Below, piece after piece: positions 14,136-21,127 of a stretch of DNA of 23,009 nt. Every line of letters begins with the position of its first letter. Within the stretch, counting starts at the first letter, position 1. Both the position numbers and the translations under genes were made by a program. A model generated the notes under the pieces. It did not search any database. It worked only from the letters and a program-made list of their open reading frames with translations, and was not told the origin of the DNA. This DNA comes from CAYJIX01 sp964370375 (GTDB lineage: Bacteria > Desulfobacterota > Desulfovibrionia > Desulfovibrionales > Desulfovibrionaceae), in assembly GCA_964370375.1 (NCBI GenBank), contig CAYJIX010000038.1, positions 1 to 23,009 of the forward strand, in the 5' to 3' direction.

Positions 14136-15352
14136 AAATAGTTTATATTCCGCATAGTTTTCCAGGGCCGTTACGCCATACAATGGCGCGATTGGCTCTG
14201 GTTCCCTATGCTAAAATTCTTGCTGTTACCGATAGATCACGGCGGGATGTCCGGATTCCCGGTGTACGACGGATTTTTGTGCCCCCATCACAGGGGCCAA
14301 GGACGGGTGACCGTGCAGAATATGAAGCTATTAAGAGCTTGCGCCATGGTGCCAACATTGCCAATACCTTACTCAAATTACGTAGCGATGGCTTTACACC
14401 AGATATGGTGGTGACGCATGCAGGGCATGGTTGTAGCTTGTATGCTCAAGATATTTTTCCGGAAGCATACATGGCTGTTTATGCGGACTGGTTTCATACT
14501 CCAAAGTCTGCAGCCTTTTTTGTTCAGGACAAAAATTTTTCCCCTGTGGAGTACGCTCCATATCGGATACGAAATTTTTTTCAATGGAATGCGTTGAGTG
14601 ATTGCAATCTTGCTGTAACGTCTACAGAATGGCAAAAATCACTCTATCCATCAACGTTAAGAGAACGTATTCACGTTATACATGAGGGGATTGATACAGA
14701 TTTTTTTTCTCCGGAACAAGGACAGAAGTTTGTCATTGATGGGTATGACCTTTCCAATGTGGAAGAGCTCCTCACCTTTTCAGGGCGTAAGATTGGAGCA
14801 GACCGCGGGTTTCCGCAGTTTTTACGCAGCTTGCCTCATATACTTAAAGAGCGTCCAAAATGTCATGTCCTTATCATGGCTGGGTCTGATTCAAAAAAAG
14901 ATTCCACTGAATTTAAAACGCTGCAGGAAATGGTCAAAACTGAACAAATATCTTCGGAACGGATTCACTTTGTAGAGTTCAGGCCGTATGCAGAGTATCG
15001 AATGTTGTTACGAGCCTCAACAGTGCATGTTTTTTTTACAGCGCCTCATGTGCTGTCCACAGGGCTTTTTGAGGCCATGAGCTGCGGTTGCCTTGTGGTA
15101 GGAGCAAATACAGAGCCGCTACGTGAGACTATAGAACATGGTACCAACGGATTTTTATGCGATTTTTGGGATGAAACAGCGCTAGCTGAAACAGTGATTA
15201 ACCTATTACAATATTCTGAAAAATTGAATACCGTGAGAGAAGCGGCAAGAGCAACAATTCGTGAAAAATATAATGTTCAACTCCAGAGTAGGCATTGCGC
15301 CGAATTGTTATTGCAAAGCTATATTGCCACTCTCAACCTAGCAGAACAATAA
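14132..15352 (+). CDS. GT4-family glycosyltransferase (Glyco_trans_4_3-type N-terminus)
   Basis: A cytoplasmic GT-B fold glycosyltransferase of 406 residues. The N-terminal domain has IPHSFPGPLRHTMARLA (6-22) and a THAGHG...DIFPEAYM segment (about 95-114), typical of the family in which this domain precedes a GT4 catalytic half. The C-terminal donor-binding half shows EGIDTDFFSPE, and a GLFEAMSCGCLVVGANTEPL motif followed by TIEHGTNGFLCDF. The ATG overlaps the stop of the preceding sensor (ATGA), implying translational coupling. The acceptor is unknown. Its place in the Lap-like operon suggests modification of the secreted adhesin or synthesis of a surface polysaccharide, but no polymerase or flippase genes are nearby to support the latter. 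Confidence 0.88.
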   Translation: MKIVYIPHSFPGPLRHTMARLALVPYAKILAVTDRSRRDVRIPGVRRIFVPPSQGPRTGDRAEYEAIKSLRHGANIANTLLKLRSDGFTPDMVVTHAGHGCSLYAQDIFPEAYMAVYADWFHTPKSAAFFVQDKNFSPVEYAPYRIRNFFQWNALSDCNLAVTSTEWQKSLYPSTLRERIHVIHEGIDTDFFSPEQGQKFVIDGYDLSNVEELLTFSGRKIGADRGFPQFLRSLPHILKERPKCHVLIMAGSDSKKDSTEFKTLQEMVKTEQISSERIHFVEFRPYAEYRMLLRASTVHVFFTAPHVLSTGLFEAMSCGCLVVGANTEPLRETIEHGTNGFLCDFWDETALAETVINLLQYSEKLNTVREAARATIREKYNVQLQSRHCAELLLQSYIATLNLAEQ

Positions 15353-15357
15353 GGCTT

Positions 15358-15479
15358 GCATGAAAATAGCGGCCTGTTGACTTTTTCATTCATCGATAAT
15401 CTATTTGCGCCGACAATTATTTTTTTACACAAAGGCGCGGCCACGCTATAGGCATGAAAAAGCAAGCGATCAGTTGACT
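15358..15479 (+). repeat. Imperfect direct repeat upstream of the LapG-like gene
   Basis: GCATGAAAATAGC (15358-15370) with GTTGACT (15376-15382) recurs as GCATGAAAAAGC (15452-15463) with GTTGACT (15473-15479). The copies are about 95 bp apart, and each contains a TTGAC-like -35 box. It may be a duplicated promoter/operator. Confidence 0.45.
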
Positions 15480-15503
15480 AAACGATAGAGACAGCCTTAC
15501 GAT
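15474..15503 (+). promoter_or_regulatory. Candidate sigma-70 promoter for the LapG-like gene and second sensor
   Basis: TTGACT (15474-15479, 5 of 6) and TACGAT (15498-15503, 4 of 6) are 18 bp apart. Transcription would start near 15510, about 28 nt before the ATG. A second, weaker pair, TTGACT (15377-15382) with TCTATT (15400-15405) at 17 bp, lies upstream in the other repeat copy. Confidence 0.45.
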
Positions 15504-15537
15504 ATTTTGCTGTTTGTGCCTTTTGGCAGGTAGTTCC

Positions 15538-16245
15538 ATGAAATATATAAAAAAATGTTTTTCTACGCCGCTATGGCGATATGTGCTTTATCGTGGTGTA
15601 TTGTATACACTGGCTGTTATGCTATTTTGTGTAACGTGTTTTGAAAATAATGTATATGCTGCGCAAAGCACAACCGAAAAAAAAGCACCTCCTAAGGTAA
15701 AACTGTTCGGATCCATAGAGTTTCGCGGCAATATCAAAACACTAAAGCAATGGGCAAGCGTAAAAGAACGCCATAAAAAAAACCCGATTTTTACTCCAAA
15801 CTTTAAATTAAACAGCAATACAACATGGGACAAATTAAAAGAGCAGACTAAAGGAAAATCCCTATTAAACCAGATAAAAATAGTGAATACATTCTGGAAC
15901 CAGTGGCCCTATAGGCAAGACAAGGATGTCTATCGAAAATTGGATTATTGGGCTGCCCCGTATCAGTTTAAGAAAAATTCAGGGGATTGCGAAGATTATG
16001 CCATTGCCAAATACTACACGCTTCGCGAATTGGGCTTTCCTATGGAAAGGTTGCGCGTTGTGGTCGTCAAGGATACCATTTTAAATCTGGCGCACGCTAT
16101 TTTGGCTGTTTACCTTGACGATAATGTGTATATACTGGATAATTTAACCAGAAGTGTTTTTCCTCATACACGTTTTAAGAACTACATTCCCCAGTATTCG
16201 ATCAATGAGAAGCATCGGTGGATGCATATAAAACCTAAAAAATAA
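15538..16245 (+). CDS. lapG: LapG-like periplasmic transglutaminase-type cysteine protease (DUF920/C93)
   Basis: In the Pseudomonas Lap system, LapG is a periplasmic calcium-dependent protease that cuts the N-terminus of the giant adhesin and releases it from the cell surface when c-di-GMP is low. The protein here has 235 residues from ATG 15538 (AGG at 15528-15530); the frame extends to a TTG at 15514 with no benefit. The N-terminus is basic, then hydrophobic (about 20-35), fitting a signal peptide or anchor. The catalytic triad is visible: C151 in NSGDCEDYAIAKYY, H186 in LAHAILAV and D201 in YILDNLT. D150 and E152 flank the Cys, as in the calcium site of LapG. Its stop overlaps the longest start of the second sensor gene by 1 nt. 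Confidence 0.92.
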   Translation: MKYIKKCFSTPLWRYVLYRGVLYTLAVMLFCVTCFENNVYAAQSTTEKKAPPKVKLFGSIEFRGNIKTLKQWASVKERHKKNPIFTPNFKLNSNTTWDKLKEQTKGKSLLNQIKIVNTFWNQWPYRQDKDVYRKLDYWAAPYQFKKNSGDCEDYAIAKYYTLRELGFPMERLRVVVVKDTILNLAHAILAVYLDDNVYILDNLTRSVFPHTRFKNYIPQYSINEKHRWMHIKPKK

Positions 16246-16265
16246 TGAAGCAAGATGGAGTTATC

Positions 16266-18371
16266 ATGGCTATGTATTCAAGCAATGACGATGCATCACG
16301 TAAAGGTACACCTACGGTATCAAAAAAGCCACGCCTAGTTCTTTTTGGCGGCGTAATTTTTGTGCTTTGCATTGTCATGATAGTGCTATGTCAAAGCATC
16401 TATTCAGCACGAAAAGATAATATTTTGGCAACGCAAGAAGAACGCTTGCTTGTTAATGCCACAGCTACTGCTGATATGGTCAAGCTATGGGTTGTTGACC
16501 TAGAAAATCAAGCGCGTAGAATCAGTGATGCTGAATTGTATCAGGTTTTTGCACAAGATCTTACCTTGTTGGAAAAAGAAGACGCTGATCTGCTCAATGA
16601 TCCGTCCGCTTCTGTTGAGCTTGGCGAAGATTTGGCGTTTTTGGTTGAACAAATGCCGATGATGCGTAACCTGTTATTAGATTTTGTCACGTATAATGGC
16701 TTGCAGGATGTACGGCTTGTCAGTCCTGATGGTACTCAGTTGTTGTCTTCATTGGCTCGTCCCATGCCTTTGCAAGATGAGCAGATCGACGCCATAAAGC
16801 GAGCCGCCGAAACCGTAAAAATAGCCTTTGGTGAAGTTCGCGGCACCTCCAACGGTATGCTCTTGGACTATGCTGTGCCATTGCTGGCTCCTCAGATGAC
16901 AGATGAAACATCCAAACCTGAGGCTATCTTTTTGCTCACAACACCTATTACCTCTCATATAGCCAATTTTCTTACTCGCGGAGCAGGGCCGGCCCAGCAG
17001 TTATCAGCAAGGCTATTGCAACGAGCCGGCGATACATGGGAAAGTTTGCGACCGGAGACCAATCAGCCTGCTTTAAGCACGCTTTCGGGCTCTGTAGCAA
17101 AGGATGCGAATTTGCCCTTTGGCCGCCGATCTGCTGTAGATGACAAGGATGAGCTTGTGTACTCGCTTGGAGTGTCTATAGCCGGTATTGATTGGCTTAT
17201 GGTGCAAGAGGTGCCTGTGGAGGTCATTGACCGACAATTGGAGCAAGAGCGCAATCTTATTTTTGGTGCAGGGGCTTTTTTATGTCTTAGTGTGCTTTTA
17301 ATGTTAGCGCTCATGTGGTGGATCATGATTGGTCGCGAACAGCGCAGCGTAGCCCAGCAGTTCCAAAAGCTTTATCAAGTTATCAAGCAGCAAAAAGGTT
17401 TGCTTGACAGTATCAATATTTCTTTGGATGTCGGTTTGATAATGGTGGATGTAAGTGGTGATTTGCATGTCGTGAACAGGGCCTTTGCCGAAATCGTCCA
17501 TAAAGATGAAAACGCCTTGAGCGGGCAAAATTTGCACACCATCATGCCTGCTGAAACGGCTTTGCAGATTCAAGAGGCTGTGGCAAGCGTGGCAACAAGC
17601 GGATTGTCCAGTACCATTGAAATTGTGCTTGTTCATGCCGGAGAAGATCGCTTATTCCGCGCCACCTTGTTTCCCTTTACTGAAAAAGATGATGTGGAAG
17701 AAAGTTCACGTGCTGCTGTGATCACGTTGCAAGACATTACCGTATTCCGTAAAAAGAGCGAGCAACAGCAAAAACAACAAGTTCGCACCATTGAAGCCTT
17801 AATCGGAGCCATTGAGCAAGTGAATCCCTTCCTTTCCGGCCATTCTGACCTTATGCGCCGCCTTGTGGAGCTTATGGCTGATAAAATGGAGCTTGGCAGC
17901 ACTGACAAAAACACCTTAACTACTGCGGCCTTTTTATCACAGATAGGCAGAATTTTTGTGCCTCGTGAACTTTTGACCAAAAGTGAAAGGCTCACAAGCG
18001 ATGAACAAGCAGAGCTGGCTAAGGTTCCTGAATACGCCTATCAAGTCTTGAAAGATATTGACTTTGGCATGCCTGTGCCCGTAGCCATTTTGCAAATGTA
18101 TGAAAAATTGGACGGTTCAGGAACTCCCAATGGCCTAAAAGGGGATGATATTACCTTGTACGGTCGTATGCTTAGTGTAGTAAACGCTTTTTGTGCCATG
18201 GTAAGCCCAAGGACATTTAGAGCGAGTTTATCCGTTGACGTTGCCTTGGATATTTTACGAAAAGACCAAGGTGCCTATGATCAGGCCGCTGTAGAGGCTT
18301 TGGCAGCAGTTGTAAGTACACCGGAAGGTGCGCATGCTGTTACCTCACGCCAGGCAGAAAAAACAGTTTAG
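16266..18371 (+). CDS. Second membrane sensor: Cache-like periplasmic domain, PAS and degenerate HD-GYP
   Basis: A paralogue of the sensor at 12075, with 701 residues from ATG 16266 (GGAG at 16257-16260). An ATG at 16245 overlapping the LapG stop would add 7 residues but lacks a Shine-Dalgarno. TM1 is about 24-46. The periplasmic domain is about 47-328, with Cache-like features (DVRLVSPDGTQLL and IAGIDWLMVQEVPVE). TM2 is 330-355 ending MWWIMIGR, PAS about 378-492, and HD-GYP-like about 508-685. The HD dyad is Ser-Gln (558-559), the HHE site is MYEK (611-614) and GYP is GTP (619-621), while GHS (525-527) remains. It is thus even more degenerate than its paralogue and almost certainly not a phosphodiesterase. 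Being translated directly after LapG suggests a functional partnership. Confidence 0.86.
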   Translation: MAMYSSNDDASRKGTPTVSKKPRLVLFGGVIFVLCIVMIVLCQSIYSARKDNILATQEERLLVNATATADMVKLWVVDLENQARRISDAELYQVFAQDLTLLEKEDADLLNDPSASVELGEDLAFLVEQMPMMRNLLLDFVTYNGLQDVRLVSPDGTQLLSSLARPMPLQDEQIDAIKRAAETVKIAFGEVRGTSNGMLLDYAVPLLAPQMTDETSKPEAIFLLTTPITSHIANFLTRGAGPAQQLSARLLQRAGDTWESLRPETNQPALSTLSGSVAKDANLPFGRRSAVDDKDELVYSLGVSIAGIDWLMVQEVPVEVIDRQLEQERNLIFGAGAFLCLSVLLMLALMWWIMIGREQRSVAQQFQKLYQVIKQQKGLLDSINISLDVGLIMVDVSGDLHVVNRAFAEIVHKDENALSGQNLHTIMPAETALQIQEAVASVATSGLSSTIEIVLVHAGEDRLFRATLFPFTEKDDVEESSRAAVITLQDITVFRKKSEQQQKQQVRTIEALIGAIEQVNPFLSGHSDLMRRLVELMADKMELGSTDKNTLTTAAFLSQIGRIFVPRELLTKSERLTSDEQAELAKVPEYAYQVLKDIDFGMPVPVAILQMYEKLDGSGTPNGLKGDDITLYGRMLSVVNAFCAMVSPRTFRASLSVDVALDILRKDQGAYDQAAVEALAAVVSTPEGAHAVTSRQAEKTV

Positions 18372-18439
18372 TTGAGAGATAAACGAGCAGGCAGCAAAAA
18401 AAGGCCTGTTTTGCAAAAAAAAGATTGGCAATACTGTAT

Positions 18440-18486
18440 AAAAAAGCCCTTTACCTAAAATTGTAGGTGGAGGGCTTATTTTTTGT
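18440..18486. terminator. Bidirectional terminator between convergent units
   Basis: AAGCCCT-tt-ACCTA (about 18444-18457) pairs with TAGGT-gg-AGGGCTT (18464-18477). It is flanked by an A-run on the left and TATTTTTT on the right, so it can terminate transcription from both sides. It separates the second sensor (+) from the DUF2156 gene (-). A smaller stem, GCAGGC/GCCTGT, lies just upstream at 18387-18409. Confidence 0.8.
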
Positions 18487-18488
18487 TG

Positions 18489-19382
18489 TCACAGCACAGT
18501 AACACGGTATTTTTTGATAAAACCTATGGGTAAATAGCTTAGTTTAGCTTTGCGCAAACCATCTTCCCCGGCATCTTGTTCACGGTTGATAACAGTAAAG
18601 CCTTGTGCCATGGCCGCTTGGCAAAAAAAATAATTTATGGCTTGGTACACGCCGCGGTACTCGGTTCGGCCTTTTTCAAGGTGAACCACCATGGTGTCAC
18701 TATTGAGTGCCTCTCCAACTGTGAAGGCTACCATACTATCATCTACATACAGTGCACCCCCAACAAGGTTGCCAAGGGTACTCCATGAATCAAGAATCCT
18801 GTGTACAGCCTTTGTTTCTGCAATAAGGCTTGGGGAGGCTATGTGCTGACGGCTTGAAAACCACGCGTTTTGGAAAAGGCGAAGAGCAGGCACATCTTTT
18901 TCTGACAAAGATCTGTAATCTATGCAATATTCCTTAATAAAACCATTCACATGATTGCGTTTTTTATGCAAGCGATTGCCTGCAAGCGTGCTCAAATCTA
19001 ATGAATGATAAAGGTATTCCCACTGGTCAGGTGTTTCTTCCACCTGCAGGCGATTTGGCAGGGCCATATCCCATAGTGTTACAATATCTTCAGGGATTCG
19101 TTCAAAGACCGTTCCTGGAGCAAGTTCAGGAATTGTTTTCCAATTCACTTCATGCCAATTCCCCACGGGAGGCCAGTAAATGGGTGAGTCATGCAGTGGC
19201 GCACGTGTTTGGCGCAGCCAGCAAAGACCATAAGACTGTTTCCATTCAAGGGCATAGTATTGAGCCCACGCCCATATATTGGTGAAGCAGATATCAGCAA
19301 AGCTGTTCTTAACGTTAGCAAAAAGTTTTTGATAGGCTTGTTGATGCTTAAAAGAAATGGGTTCAAAGGCAGTCGGCAGCAT
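18489..19382 (-). CDS. DUF2156 protein (phosphatidylglycerol lysyltransferase C-terminal-like)
   Basis: A cytoplasmic protein of 297 residues from the family that shares the tandem GNAT-like fold of the catalytic half of MprF/lysyl-phosphatidylglycerol synthases. It lacks the membrane flippase half, so its substrate cannot be told. Family motifs are visible: FTNIWAWAQYYALEW (33-47), LAGNRLHKKRNHVNGF (133-148), VVHLEKGRTEYRGVYQAIN (232-250) and NREQDAGEDGLRKAKLSYLP (266-285). The open frame continues upstream to 19724, into hisD, but that part has no family similarity. The ATG at 19382 has GGGGGA 8 nt upstream and matches the usual family start. An extended -10 (TGG-TATTAT, 19430-19422) may drive it. 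It is divergent from hisD. Confidence 0.88.
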   Translation of the reverse strand: MLPTAFEPISFKHQQAYQKLFANVKNSFADICFTNIWAWAQYYALEWKQSYGLCWLRQTRAPLHDSPIYWPPVGNWHEVNWKTIPELAPGTVFERIPEDIVTLWDMALPNRLQVEETPDQWEYLYHSLDLSTLAGNRLHKKRNHVNGFIKEYCIDYRSLSEKDVPALRLFQNAWFSSRQHIASPSLIAETKAVHRILDSWSTLGNLVGGALYVDDSMVAFTVGEALNSDTMVVHLEKGRTEYRGVYQAINYFFCQAAMAQGFTVINREQDAGEDGLRKAKLSYLPIGFIKKYRVTVL

Positions 19383-19421
19383 GAATTGTGTCCCCCATAG
19401 TAAATATGAGCCATGCATAGA

Positions 19422-19430
19422 ATAATACCA
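19422..19430 (-). promoter_or_regulatory. Candidate extended -10 promoter of the DUF2156 gene
   Basis: On the minus strand TGG-TATTAT forms an extended -10 element about 40 nt upstream of the ATG at 19382. No good -35 was found at standard spacing, which extended -10 promoters can tolerate. Confidence 0.3.
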
Positions 19431-19558
19431 AAAATAGTAAAGGCAAGGCAGTAAAGACTTAACCAGTTCAACATATTGAAAAATCACAATTTTACAAAAA
19501 ATAGACCTGATTTTTTGTGGGATCTTTTTGCCTTGTTGTATGGGAAAAAACGCACAAG

Positions 19559-19599
19559 CGTAGCGTAAAGGTAAAAAGCCTTTTTTTCCTTTACCTACG
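19559..19599. repeat. Long hairpin in the DUF2156-hisD divergent spacer
   Basis: CGTAG (19559-19563) pairs with CTACG (19595-19599), GTAAAGG (19565-19571) with CCTTTAC (19588-19594), and AAAAA with TTTTT inside, around a GCC tip. It lies upstream of the hisD promoter and so is not in the hisD mRNA. It could be cruciform-prone DNA, a regulator site, or a remnant terminator. Confidence 0.5.
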
Positions 19600-19620
19600 G
19601 GGCCCAGCGCATAGAAAAGC

Positions 19621-19649
19621 TCGACTTTTGCTGTCCGGCAAGCTATAAT
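19621..19649 (+). promoter_or_regulatory. Sigma-70 promoter of hisD
   Basis: TCGACT (19621-19626, 4 of 6) and a perfect TATAAT (19644-19649) are spaced 17 bp. Transcription would start near 19656, giving a leader of about 22 nt with GAGGGA as Shine-Dalgarno. This is the clearest promoter in the window. The short leader leaves no room for a his attenuator. Confidence 0.7.
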
Positions 19650-19677
19650 TAGTTCTTCAACATTATGAGGGAAACGT

Positions 19678-21000
19678 ATGCCATGTCGATTGATTGATGT
19701 ATCTGCGTGTACAAACGATACCAAGAAGGTTTGGGCGGATTGGCTAAGCCATTTGGCACGTCGGGCAGCGCCTGTAGAAGGGGTTGAAAGTGATGTGCAA
19801 AAAATGTTGGACGCCGTGCGCCAAGAAGGTGACGCCGCCGTCCATGCCTATACGCGCCGTTTTGATTGTCCTGCTTTTTCAGGCAAGGCCCGTGTTGAGC
19901 CCAAACAATTGGAAGAAGCGCATAAACAAATAAGTATAAACCATCCTGAAGATATGCAGGCTATTCAGTTGGCTGCACAGCGTATCCGCAGGTTCCATGA
20001 AGCTGAAGCTGAACGTTCGTGGTACATAACCCAAGAGGACGGCACGATTCTAGGTAAGCATGTGGTGCCTGTGGCAAGTGCCGGCTTGTACGTGCCCGGC
20101 GGGCAGGGTGGGAATACGCCGTTGGTGTCAAGCCTACTTATGACCTCTATCCCTGCACAAGTTGCCGGCGTGGAACGGCTTGTTGTTGTCAGCCCTCCTC
20201 GTGAGGACGGTACAATCAATCCGTTTATATTGGCTGCAGCCCATGAAGTGGGCATTACTGAGGTGTACCGTGTTGGCGGTGCTTGGACCATTGCAGCCCT
20301 TGCTTTTGGCACTGCAGAAATTGCACCGGTTGACGTTATAGCAGGTCCAGGCAATGTATGGGTCACCACGGCTAAGCGATTAGTGCAAGGCCATGTGGGG
20401 GTTGACTTGATTGCCGGGCCAAGCGAAGTCTTGGTGATTGCAGACAAAGCAGCCAATCCTGCGTGGATAGCTGCGGATATGCTTTCACAAGCTGAACATG
20501 ATTCCTTGGCTTCTGCCCTTTGTCTTACCCATGATTTGAAACTGGCAGACGCCATACGTGCAGAGCTTGCGCAGCAAATGAAAAGTCTTCCTCGCAATGA
20601 ACTTGCCGCAAAAGCCCTTGCAGATTGGGGCGCTGTTGTTTTGACAGCTTCCTTAGAAGAATCCATACGTTTGTCCAATGAAGTGGCCCCTGAGCATTTA
20701 GAGCTTATGGTTAGCGAGCCTTGGTCTGTATTGCCGCGCATCCGTCATGCAGGAGCTGTTTTTATGGGGGCTTGTACCCCTGAGCCTTTAGGTGATTATT
20801 TAGCAGGGCCAAACCATGTGTTGCCCACATCGGGCACGGCACGTTTTTCGTCAGCCTTATCTGTACAAACGTTTTGCAAACGCATGAGTGTGATTGCGGC
20901 AACACCCTCTTTCACCAAAAAACATGCTAAGGCAGTGGCACGCCTTGCGCGTCTAGAACAGCTTGAAGCGCATGCTAGGTCCGTAGAGGCTAGAAGCTAG
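19678..21000 (+). CDS. hisD: Histidinol dehydrogenase
   Basis: HisD is a zinc enzyme that carries out the last two NAD-dependent oxidations from L-histidinol to L-histidine. The protein has 440 residues, normal for the family. Zinc ligands and catalytic residues are visible: Q271 and H274 in MLSQAEHDSLASA, E339 and H340 in VAPEHLEL, D373 in GDYLAGPNHVLPTSGTA, and H432 near the C-terminus (EQLEAHARSVE). The usual GGAQAIAALA motif reads GGAWTIAALA (200-209), a small oddity. The ATG at 19678 has GAGGGA (19667-19672). No other his gene is adjacent, so histidine genes are scattered. The order hisD-purC-fabI is one I recall from Desulfovibrio. Confidence 0.97.
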   Translation: MPCRLIDVSACTNDTKKVWADWLSHLARRAAPVEGVESDVQKMLDAVRQEGDAAVHAYTRRFDCPAFSGKARVEPKQLEEAHKQISINHPEDMQAIQLAAQRIRRFHEAEAERSWYITQEDGTILGKHVVPVASAGLYVPGGQGGNTPLVSSLLMTSIPAQVAGVERLVVVSPPREDGTINPFILAAAHEVGITEVYRVGGAWTIAALAFGTAEIAPVDVIAGPGNVWVTTAKRLVQGHVGVDLIAGPSEVLVIADKAANPAWIAADMLSQAEHDSLASALCLTHDLKLADAIRAELAQQMKSLPRNELAAKALADWGAVVLTASLEESIRLSNEVAPEHLELMVSEPWSVLPRIRHAGAVFMGACTPEPLGDYLAGPNHVLPTSGTARFSSALSVQTFCKRMSVIAATPSFTKKHAKAVARLARLEQLEAHARSVEARS

Positions 21001-21127
21001 GCGTTGGGAACATGCTGCTAATATTTTGTAATAGTTGACGTGTTCTTATATGCAGGCCGTAAGGTATAAGCCATAAAGCGCTATATGCTTTTACTATAAA
21101 CACAAATTTTATTTAAGGATGCATACC

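Noticed and set aside
19383..19724. Longer start for the minus-strand DUF2156 gene, reaching into hisD
   Set aside because: The extra 114 residues show no family similarity and overlap the hisD promoter and start. ATG 19382 has a strong ribosome-binding site.
21035..21070. Promoter before purC (TTGACG with TATAAG)
   Set aside because: The spacing is 24 bp, far from the 17 bp optimum.
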